The translations under genes and the position numbers were made by a program. Below the pieces are notes generated by a model. The model ran no database searches. It saw only the letters and a list, made by a program, of their open reading frames with translations, and was not told the DNA's origin. Shown piece after piece: positions 1-5,434 of a stretch of 6,718 nucleotides of DNA. Origin of the DNA: Acidobacteriaceae bacterium (GTDB taxonomy: Bacteria > Acidobacteriota > Terriglobia > Terriglobales > SbA1); NCBI GenBank assembly GCA_003156615.1, contig PMHI01000462.1, forward strand, positions 1 to 6,718, written 5' to 3'. The number at the start of each line of letters is the position of its first letter. Positions within the stretch are counted from its first letter, which is position 1.

Positions 1-195
1 TGGACAACATAAGTCCCAGATCCTTCTCCGCCTGCTTACCGGCCAGGATCGAGCAAGTTCGCGCCAGAGCCGCGCCAAGAGCGCCAATCCTACAGCCCAC
101 GCGACCATCAGTGAATTCACCAACCAGACGGCTGCGGCGCCGACGCGGCTCAGCAGAAATGGCAGGAAGTTCCAGGTTGTGATGCGTGCCTTCAA
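1..195 (-). CDS. Possible small membrane protein, 5' part only (runs off left edge)
   Basis: On the minus strand a frame stays open from a TTG codon at 195-193 to the window edge (65 codons). The reading begins MKARITTWNFLPFLL, continues through a long hydrophobic stretch (about residues 20-42, rich in A, V, L, W) and then turns strongly basic (RELARSWPVSRRRR). One or two membrane helices followed by a positive cytoplasmic stretch is what a real inner-membrane protein would show. The TTG start is a guess: a GGA lies 3 bases upstream, no ATG is available, and an in-frame stop lies further upstream at 243-241. No family is recognised. The plus strand also has an open frame here (2-253) with similar third-position GC, so base composition does not decide the strand; the hydrophobic pattern favours minus. 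It would lie 69 bases downstream of the epoxide hydrolase in the same direction, so co-transcription is possible. Confidence 0.35.
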   Translation of the reverse strand, partial: MKARITTWNFLPFLLSRVGAAAVWLVNSLMVAWAVGLALLARLWRELARSWPVSRRRRIWDLCCP

Positions 196-264
196 TGGTC
201 CGAGCAGGCGAATATTCGGCCAAGGGCAGCTCCGAGTTGCCTATAGTCCATGAACCACGAAGCC

Positions 265-1416
265 CTAGCGGAGTGGGCGGAAGAATTCTCGGATATCTTG
301 TGCGAGTAGACCGGGTTGCTCCATAGCCGCGAAGTGTCCGCCCCTGGGCATGAGAGTCCAGCGCTGGATGTTGAACCCGCGCTCTGCGAGAGCGCGCGGC
401 GGCATAGGAATCTCCTTGGGGAAGACGGCCACTGCCACGGGAACCTCGACGCGATTTGCGGTCGAAAGCTGAAGAGGCTGCTCTCGCGATTCATAATAGA
501 GCCGGGCCGAAGAGTTTAGGGTCTCGGTCACCCAATAGATCATCACATCGGTCAAAAGTTCATCCCTGGTAAAGATACCTTCCAGCTCACCGTTGCAGTC
601 GCTCCAGGTTCGGAACTTTTCGAAGATCCAGGCTGCAAGACCTATCGGGGAGTCGTTCAGCGCATAAGCTAGCGTTTGTGGCTTCGTCCCTTGAAGATGG
701 CTGTAGCCGCCTTCCATGTCCGTCCATGCACGGAGTTCGGCGAGGTAGGATTTGGACGTTTCATCGTCCGGGGTTTGGTTCAATGTTCCGCCGAAGAGAA
801 AACGACCGGCAATGTAATTGAGGTGAATGCCGATGATGCGCTGGGCATGGTTGAGGCCAATGGCTGTGGAGATGGTTGAGCCCCAGTCGCCTCCTTGGGC
901 AGCGAAGCGCTCATAACCGAGCTCCGTCATCAATCGGGCCCAGAGTGCTGCTACCTTGAACGGGTTCATGCCACGCTCCGTAGGCCGGTCTGAGAAACCA
1001 TAGCCCGGTAAAGAGGGCACGATCACATCGAAGGCATCTTCAGCGCTTCCTCCGTGCGCCTCGGGATCCGTCAATAGCGGGATAAGCTTCACCATTTCAA
1101 CGAAGCTTCCCGGCCAGCCATGGGTGATGATGAGCGGCACCGGTTTTGGATGCTTGCTGCGGACGTGGACAAAGTGGATGTGGAATCCATCGAGTGCGAC
1201 TCGATACTGAGGGAGCTGGTTCAGCGTTGCCTCTTGGCGCCGCCACTTATAGCCGTTCCGCCAATAATCGGCCAGCGATTTCATATAGCCGAGACTTGAG
1301 CCCAACTCCCAGCCAACGTTTTCAAGCTCGTCTGGCCATCGCGTGGCGTCTAGCCTGCGGCTGAGATCCGCGAGCAAAGAGTCCGATATGTTGATGGTGA
1401 ATTTTTCAATGGCCAT
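265..1416 (-). CDS. Epoxide hydrolase, microsomal (EPHX1-like) type, alpha/beta-hydrolase fold
   Basis: This 383-residue protein should open epoxides to vicinal diols through a covalent alkyl-enzyme ester, probably in detoxification or catabolism of small epoxides; the true substrate cannot be read from sequence. The N-terminal epoxide-hydrolase domain covers about residues 4-110, with the alpha/beta-hydrolase core and cap after it. The oxyanion-hole motif HGWPGS is at 99-104. The nucleophile is Asp177 in GGDWGS. The charge-relay acid is probably Glu335 in VFPKEI, and the base is His361 in RGGHFAAMEQP. Cap tyrosines Tyr238 (GGYSH) and Tyr307 (ARLYY) align, from memory, with the two ring-opening tyrosines of mammalian microsomal epoxide hydrolase. 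The stretch TKPQT...ALNDSPIGLAAW is also typical. Length fits bacterial members, and the mammalian N-terminal membrane anchor is absent, so a soluble cytoplasmic enzyme is expected. The ATG at 1416-1414 has GAGGG 9 bases upstream. All key residues are present, so I expect it to be active. Confidence 0.95.
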   Translation of the reverse strand: MAIEKFTINISDSLLADLSRRLDATRWPDELENVGWELGSSLGYMKSLADYWRNGYKWRRQEATLNQLPQYRVALDGFHIHFVHVRSKHPKPVPLIITHGWPGSFVEMVKLIPLLTDPEAHGGSAEDAFDVIVPSLPGYGFSDRPTERGMNPFKVAALWARLMTELGYERFAAQGGDWGSTISTAIGLNHAQRIIGIHLNYIAGRFLFGGTLNQTPDDETSKSYLAELRAWTDMEGGYSHLQGTKPQTLAYALNDSPIGLAAWIFEKFRTWSDCNGELEGIFTRDELLTDVMIYWVTETLNSSARLYYESREQPLQLSTANRVEVPVAVAVFPKEIPMPPRALAERGFNIQRWTLMPRGGHFAAMEQPGLLAQDIREFFRPLR

Positions 1417-1524
1417 GTTGACCCGCCCTCAACCAAGAGTAGATGCGGTCCGCGTTCAAAGCTCTTCTGATTGTGCCTGGATCACGGATTATTCGGAAGG
1501 AATCCATGTGGACGAAAAACCGGC

Positions 1525-1728
1525 TTTCCGTACATCGCGGAACTGCAGATCCAGCACGAGAGTATTTTCTTCGAATGGATACGCGTGCAGACGGTGCGGC
1601 TGGAAAACGGAATCGCGATCGGTGCATCGGACATCACGGCCCGCAAACGTGCCGAAGAACGCTTCGCGGAGCTGGTGCGAAAATACGAAACTAACGCGAA
1701 GCACCGACACCCGCCATCAATGAACTGA
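1525..1728 (+). pseudogene. Relic of a PAS-domain sensor protein (C-terminal end of a PAS/PAC unit)
   Basis: The plus-strand frame ending at the TGA at 1726-1728 contains a recognisable end of a PAS sensor domain: FPYIAELQIQHES, then FFEWIRVQTVRLENGIAIG, then SDITARKRAEERFAEL. The last part is the usual close of a PAS/PAC domain, a final beta strand ending in an aromatic or small residue plus DIT(E/A)RKRAEE and then a helix that leads to an output domain. Here the helix ends after about 20 residues in HRHPPSMN-stop, with no kinase, GGDEF or other output domain. Upstream of about 1525 the same frame (open from a TTG at 1471) loses all PAS character, so the first half of the domain is gone too. 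I read this as a decayed fragment of a signalling gene. A short real protein with a degenerate PAS fold is possible but unlikely. Confidence 0.55.
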
Positions 1729-1763
1729 GCACCACCGACGGAGCGACGCGTTGGCGACGCATT

Positions 1764-2072
1764 GTGTGCCATCTGAAAAAAAGCTTTTTGCTACTTCGTT
1801 GTTATTGGGGGTGGGATGCCCAGGTTGCCGGGCGAAGGAATGGTATGGGTATCGACACCTTCGTCACGGTAGAGATGCGGCACGAACATATCCCGGGCGT
1901 TGCCGTCGGCGTATACAGCCGGGGCACGATCCTCCTGGCAAAGGGGTACGGACTCGCGAACATCGAACTGAACGTGCCCGTTAAATCAGAGACCATCTTC
2001 CAGTCCGGCCCCGTCGGCAAGCAGTTCGTCTCCGCGGCTATTATGATGCTGGTCGAAGAGCGCAAGCGCTAA
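1764..2072 (+). pseudogene. Relic of a class C beta-lactamase-like serine hydrolase (N-terminal fragment)
   Basis: The frame ending in TAA at 2070-2072 gives, from about 1845 on, a clear N-terminus of the beta-lactamase-related serine hydrolases (penicillin-binding-protein-like): FVTVEMRHEHIPGVAVGVYS, then ILLAKGYGLANIELNVPV, then TIFQSGPVGKQFVSAAIMML. In intact relatives the SxxK motif sits where this reads PVGK, so the catalytic serine position is proline (CCC where TCC would be Ser). The frame stops right after VEERKR, where the family normally continues for hundreds of residues. A signal-peptide-like run (EKKLFATSLLLGVG, about 1775-1816) lies in a different frame just upstream, which suggests a further frameshift between about 1815 and 1845. 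Serine loss, truncation and a probable frameshift together argue for a dead gene. Translation could still start at ATG 1845 (AAGGA 5 bases upstream) and give a 75-residue peptide, but it would be catalytically inert. Confidence 0.75.
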
Positions 2073-2115
2073 GGACTGAAGTCGCCATTTGAGAATTCAC
2101 GCTCTGCTTACATCC

Positions 2116-2144
2116 TTGACAACTGATAGTCGAGTGTCTACCAT
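2116..2144 (+). promoter_or_regulatory. Sigma-70-like promoter of the padR-permease unit
   Basis: A perfect -35 box TTGACA lies at 2116-2121. With the preferred 17-base spacing, TACCAT at 2139-2144 matches four of six positions of the -10 consensus TATAAT. The expected start of transcription, around 2151, would leave a leader of about 15 bases before the padR ATG at 2166. The position directly ahead of padR, with no other intact gene nearby on this strand, supports it as the promoter of the whole unit. There is no experimental evidence. Confidence 0.55.
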
Positions 2145-2145
2145 C
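2125..2145 (+). promoter_or_regulatory. Candidate PadR operator: 21-bp imperfect palindrome over the -10 box
   Basis: The sequence GATAGT, nine bases, ACCATC forms an imperfect dyad centred on base 2135. Seven of ten paired positions match (pattern GATnGTnGA-nnn-TCnACnATC). It fills the spacer and covers the -10 box, so a dimer bound here would block RNA polymerase. PadR proteins are dimeric winged-helix repressors that commonly bind palindromes at their own promoters, so autorepression is the natural inference. The symmetry is seen directly; binding is inferred. Confidence 0.4.
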
Positions 2146-2165
2146 TTTTCCAGATCGAGGGTAGG

Positions 2166-2532
2166 ATGTCTTCCATGGCGAAACAGACACAAGAACGGAC
2201 GGGGCTTCTTCAAGGCACTCTGGACATGCCTATTTTGCGGACACTCCTTTATGGTCCTGCCCACGGTCACCAGATCGGTAAGCACATTCACCGGACCACG
2301 AATGATTTCCTGCAGATGCAGCACGGTTCACTGTATCCGGCCCTGCATCGTCTGGGAGCGAAGAGGATGGGTTGTCTCCAAGTGGGAGGCGGCCCCGGAT
2401 CGCAATCGGGAATTCAAATACTACCGGTTAACAGATAAGGGCAGGAAGCAACTTCTGGTCGAAGAATCGCAATGGAGGCAGATGGCCGAAGCAGTCGGGC
2501 GAGTGATGTGGCCCGCCGTCGAGGAGAGTTGA
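2166..2532 (+). pseudogene. PadR-family transcriptional regulator, broken by a single-base frameshift
   Basis: A winged-helix PadR regulator of the acidobacterial type that sits ahead of ADOP permeases. Reading from ATG 2166 gives LLQGTLDMPILRTL (helix 1), GPAHGHQIGKHI (helix 2) and MQHGSLYPALHRL (recognition helix) up to residue 63. The frame then drifts to nonsense and stops at 2436-2438. The next frame carries the rest without a gap: ERRGWVVSKWEAAPDRN (wing), REFKYYRLTDKGRKQL, then a C-terminal helix ending WPAVEES with TGA at 2530-2532. One surplus G in the GGG at 2354-2356 explains everything; removing it restores a 121-residue protein of normal length. ATG 2166 has GAGGG just upstream (2157-2161); ATG 2175 is an alternative start. 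The restored stop lies one base before the permease ATG, which would couple their translation. Either the regulator is dead in this strain or the assembly has a one-base error. Confidence 0.85.
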
Positions 2533-2725
2533 AATGAAATGGTGGCAACTGAAGAAGAGGGACGCCGACCTGGAGCGGGAGTTGCGTTCCGATCTAGAAC
2601 TGGAAGAGGAAGAGCAGCGGGAACGCGGCTTGTCACCAGAAGAGGCCAGCTATGCGGCTCGGCGCGCTTTCGGCAATCGGACCTTAATCAAAGAGAAAAC
2701 TCGCGAGGCATGGGGTTGGGCACCA
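2503..2725 (+). repeat. Direct repeat copy 1: PadR 3' end plus permease prefix
   Basis: Pairs with 5212-5434 without gaps. By hand count the first 64 permease codons differ at 36 of 192 bases (about 81% identity), 22 of these at third codon positions, and the 31 bases upstream differ at 8. Identity falls away on both sides. The excess of silent differences points to an old duplication held by selection on the protein, not a recent copy. Confidence 0.8.
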
Positions 2726-5194
2726 TTGGAACATTTGTCGCAGGACCTTCGCTATGCGATCCGGCAGATGCGTAGATCGCCAGGCTTTGCGTCGGTGCTG
2801 GTGCTGGTGCTGGCGCTGGCGATTGGGGCGAATGCGTCGGTATTCAGCGTGCTGAACGCGGTGCTGCTGCGACCGCTGGAATTCCCAAATGCAAATCGGC
2901 TAGTCCAGATTACGTCCGCGAAGAATGGGAAGCCCGTAGGTATGTCGGGGCCGGATTTCAGGGATTTTGTCACGCAGAGCCACACCTTCGAGAAGATGGC
3001 GATCTACGACCAATGGGCCAAGAACGTGAGCACGTCGCCGGGCGGGGCTGATCCGGCGGAGGTGCTGGTGGGTTTGACGCCGGCAGAATTCTTCGAGGCG
3101 CTGGGCGTTCAGCCGCTGCTGGGACGGTTGTTCACGGCGGAAGAGGGGCTGGAAGGTCGCAATCACGTGGCGCTGATCACCGAGACGTTCTGGAAGACCC
3201 ACTATCAGCGTGATCCAAAGATCCTGGGGCGGACGCTGAGCATCAATGATCAGCCGTACACGATTATCGGGGTTTTGCCGGCGACGATTCCGGGATGGCT
3301 GCATCGAGCTCAGGCGCAATTGCCCGTATTTGAGCCATTCGTGCCAGGACCGGGACTGTGGGATGAACATTCGCGCGGCGGGCGTGGAAATGGATCGCTG
3401 GGGCTGCTGAAGCCGAACGTGACGATTGGCCAGGCGCAGGCGGATTTGGCGAGGATCGCGGAGAATCTAGCGACAACGCATCCCGTAGATCGCGAAGTTG
3501 GCGTTGCGATAGCACCGCTGGCGACGATGCGGACCGGCGATCTGCGACCGCTGTTGTTGCTGCTGGCGGGCGCGGTGGGACTGATTCTGCTGATCGCATG
3601 CTCGAACCTGGCCGCGCTGCTGCTGGCGCGAAACACGGCACGGCAACGGGAATTCGCAATGCGCAAAGCGCTGGGCGCGGGACGCGCGGCACTGGTACGG
3701 CAGGTGTTGACGGAGACCTTGCTGATGTCGTTGATGGGCAGTGGTTGCGGGCTGGCGCTGGCATGGGGAACGACGCGCGCGCTGCGGATGACGGATCCGG
3801 GGAAGATTCCGCAGTTGCTGGGGCTGACGCTGGACTGGCGAGTGGTGTTGTTTACGCTGGCTGCGGGACTGGGGACGTGCCTGTTCTTCGGGATGGCGCC
3901 AGCGCTGCTCAGCACGCGGGTGGATGCGGCGGGTGCGCTGAAGGAAGCGGGTCGTACAAGCACCGGAGCGTCGCGCGGGGGACTCCGGAAGGTGCTGGTG
4001 ACGGCGCAGATCGCGCTGTCGCTGATGCTGCTGGTGGGAGCGGGGCTGCTGATCCAGACGCTGGAGCGGCTGCAGAACCAGGACCTCGGGTTCCGGGTGG
4101 ATCATCTGATCCGCGGACATTTGTATCTTCCGCCGGCACAATATCCGACAGCGGAGTCAATTACGCAGTTCTGTGACCGGCTGACGGAACGAATTCGCGC
4201 GGTGCCTGGCGTGGGGGATGTGTCGGTGACGACGATCTATCCACCGAGCGACAGATGGCGGATGATGTTTTCGATCGAGGGGCGGGCGCTGTCGCGGCTG
4301 GAAGACGTTCCGTCGACGATTTTTGGTGTAGTGGATGCGAATTATCTGCGGACCGCGAGGATACCGGTGGTGGAAGGACGGGATTTTTCCGAGTCGGACG
4401 GAGAACAAACACTGCCGGTGGCAATTGTGAACCAGGCATTCTTGAAGCAATATTTTCCGGATGAGGATCCGATCGGGCAGCGGATCGAGCTGGGCGCACC
4501 TGCGAGCTTAATCGCCCAGGATGTCTGGATGGGGAGTCAGCGCGAGACGGTGACGATTGCCGGGGTGATGCGCGACAACCGGGATCAGGGGCTGGGGCTC
4601 CCGGTGGCGCCGCAGCTGATCGCGTTATTCCGGCAGACGCCAGTAGTGAATTCCGGCTTCAAGGATGTGCTGGTGCGGTCGAGCGGGAGGTCGGAAGCGG
4701 TGGAGCAGGCTGTGGCCCAACAGGTGCATGCGCTCGATCCGCAGCTTCCTCTGTCGGAAGTGGAGACGATGAGCGAATACCTCGGCGACTTGACGGCGGT
4801 GAAGCGACTCACGAGCGTGATTCTGGCGAGTTTTGCGGGAATGGGGCTGGTGCTTGCGATGATGGGAATTTATGGAGTGATCGCGTATCTCGTGGCGCAG
4901 CGGACGCAGGAGATCGGGATTCGGCTGGCGCTGGGCGCGCCGCGGAGTGCGGTGTTGTGGCTGGTGTCGTCACAGGGACTGCGGATGGCGCTGGCCGGTG
5001 TTGCGATTGGAATCATGGGGACGGTGGTGGCGGCGCGGAGCCTGGCAAGCCTGCTCTATGGGATTTCGGCGCTCGACCCGGTAACGCTCGGATCGGCCTC
5101 GGTGGCACTGATCGCGATTGCGTTGGCGGCCTGTGCGCTGCCGGCGCGACGGGCAGCGAGGATTGACCCGATGCGGGCACTGAGAAGCGAGTGA
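2534..5194 (+). CDS. ADOP-type FtsX/MacB-like permease (acidobacterial duplicated orphan permease)
   Basis: An 886-residue inner-membrane protein of the MacB/FtsX permease superfamily. Family members either move substrates or transmit force across the envelope with an ABC ATPase; the ATPase is absent here, as is usual for this family, and the substrate is unknown. Residues 1-75 form a charged cytoplasmic prefix (MKWWQLKKR, then a Glu/Arg-rich helix). Helix 1 is at about 85-113, followed by a periplasmic MacB-like domain (about 115-330). The first FtsX block has helices near 338-364, 390-415 and 434-460, with the loop signature RQREFAMRKALGAGR at 370-384. A second half repeats the plan: helix 485-508, periplasmic domain 515-755, helices near 759-787, 812-836 and 848-870, with RTQEIGIRLALGAPR at 790-804. 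It ends in ARRAARIDPMRALRSE, typical of the family. The start is firm: GAGGAG is 7 bases upstream and the ATG lies one base after the padR stop. Its body prefers G-ending codons far more than its prefix does. Confidence 0.95.
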   Translation: MKWWQLKKRDADLERELRSDLELEEEEQRERGLSPEEASYAARRAFGNRTLIKEKTREAWGWAPLEHLSQDLRYAIRQMRRSPGFASVLVLVLALAIGANASVFSVLNAVLLRPLEFPNANRLVQITSAKNGKPVGMSGPDFRDFVTQSHTFEKMAIYDQWAKNVSTSPGGADPAEVLVGLTPAEFFEALGVQPLLGRLFTAEEGLEGRNHVALITETFWKTHYQRDPKILGRTLSINDQPYTIIGVLPATIPGWLHRAQAQLPVFEPFVPGPGLWDEHSRGGRGNGSLGLLKPNVTIGQAQADLARIAENLATTHPVDREVGVAIAPLATMRTGDLRPLLLLLAGAVGLILLIACSNLAALLLARNTARQREFAMRKALGAGRAALVRQVLTETLLMSLMGSGCGLALAWGTTRALRMTDPGKIPQLLGLTLDWRVVLFTLAAGLGTCLFFGMAPALLSTRVDAAGALKEAGRTSTGASRGGLRKVLVTAQIALSLMLLVGAGLLIQTLERLQNQDLGFRVDHLIRGHLYLPPAQYPTAESITQFCDRLTERIRAVPGVGDVSVTTIYPPSDRWRMMFSIEGRALSRLEDVPSTIFGVVDANYLRTARIPVVEGRDFSESDGEQTLPVAIVNQAFLKQYFPDEDPIGQRIELGAPASLIAQDVWMGSQRETVTIAGVMRDNRDQGLGLPVAPQLIALFRQTPVVNSGFKDVLVRSSGRSEAVEQAVAQQVHALDPQLPLSEVETMSEYLGDLTAVKRLTSVILASFAGMGLVLAMMGIYGVIAYLVAQRTQEIGIRLALGAPRSAVLWLVSSQGLRMALAGVAIGIMGTVVAARSLASLLYGISALDPVTLGSASVALIAIALAACALPARRAARIDPMRALRSE
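2795..2818 (+). repeat. Short tandem repeat GTGCTG x3 plus GCGCTG
   Basis: Three perfect six-base units followed by one variant unit encode alternating Val/Leu and Ala/Leu in the first membrane helix of permease 1. The unit is a multiple of three, so slippage would lengthen or shorten the helix by two residues without a frameshift. The pattern may simply reflect strong G-ending codon preference in a Val/Leu-rich helix. Confidence 0.5.
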
Positions 5195-5195
5195 C

Positions 5196-5210
5196 GGTGG
5201 CTGCGCCACC
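5196..5210 (+). other. Short perfect hairpin between the two permease genes
   Basis: GGTGGC and GCCACC form a perfect 6-bp GC-rich stem around a TGC loop, starting one base after the stop region of permease 1. No T-run follows, so it is not a standard intrinsic terminator. It could slow polymerase or protect the upstream mRNA end, or be chance in GC-rich DNA. Confidence 0.35.
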
Positions 5211-5211
5211 A

Positions 5212-5241
5212 GTGATCCGGCCGGCAGCCGAGGAGGGCTGA
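5212..5241 (+). pseudogene. Fossil of a PadR C-terminus ahead of the second permease
   Basis: In the frame ending at TGA 5239-5241 the ten codons read [13 protein letters not shown]. The intact padR tail upstream of permease 1 (2503-2532) reads VMWPAVEES-stop. The two align without gaps, with the stop codon at the same distance (one base) from the following ATG. Several differences are silent or conservative (CCC/CCG for Pro, GTC/GCC, Met/Ile), and CGG for Arg is one base from TGG for Trp. Homology stops at about 5212. I infer that this second permease was once preceded by its own padR gene, or was copied with the end of one. Functionally the fragment now supplies only the ribosome binding site. 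Confidence 0.5.
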
Positions 5242-5434
5242 GATGAAATGGTGGCAACTGAAGAAACGCAGCGCGGATCTGGAGCGGGAACTGCGTTCTG
5301 ACCTGGAACTGGAGGAGGAAGAGCAACGTGAAAGCGGCCTGTCACGCGAAGAAGCACGCTTTGCGGCTCGGCGTGCTTTCGGCAATACGACGCTAATCAA
5401 GGAGCAGACACACGAGGCATGGGGCTGGGCGCCG
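5212..5434 (+). repeat. Direct repeat copy 2: PadR tail fossil plus permease prefix
   Basis: Partner of 2503-2725 (about 80% identical over 223 bases by hand count). It carries the padR tail fossil, the ribosome binding site and the first 64 codons of permease 2. After residue 64 the two permeases keep only family-level similarity. Confidence 0.8.

Noticed and set aside
209..218. Palindrome CGAATATTCG between the edge ORF and the epoxide hydrolase.
   Set aside because: Ten bases, no loop and no T-run; expected by chance and not a terminator.
192..251. Mini-ORF on the minus strand (MDYRQLGAALGRIFACSDH) whose TGA overlaps the TTG of the edge ORF.
   Set aside because: The overlap looks like translational coupling, but the reading has no family character, no good ribosome binding site, and is the tail of an out-of-frame reading of the epoxide hydrolase end.
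1417..1500. Possible minus-strand promoter (TTGAAC) upstream of the epoxide hydrolase.
   Set aside because: No acceptable -10 box at a 16-18 base distance was found.
1778..1789. Perfect 12-bp palindrome of five A, GC, five T.
   Set aside because: It has no loop and only a two-base GC centre, so it is not a credible terminator. It lies inside the relic region, where lysine and phenylalanine codons of a decayed signal peptide explain it.
2089..2130. Reading with RIHALLTSLTT that faintly resembles the RHLLTHTSG motif of beta-lactamase-like proteins.
   Set aside because: The match is short, needs several changes and lies in the padR promoter; too weak to extend the serine hydrolase relic.
2900..4160. 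Long minus-strand and plus-strand alternative frames inside permease 1.
   Set aside because: They are rich in Arg, Pro, Ala and Ser, show no family motifs, and are by-products of the G-ending codon bias of the permease.
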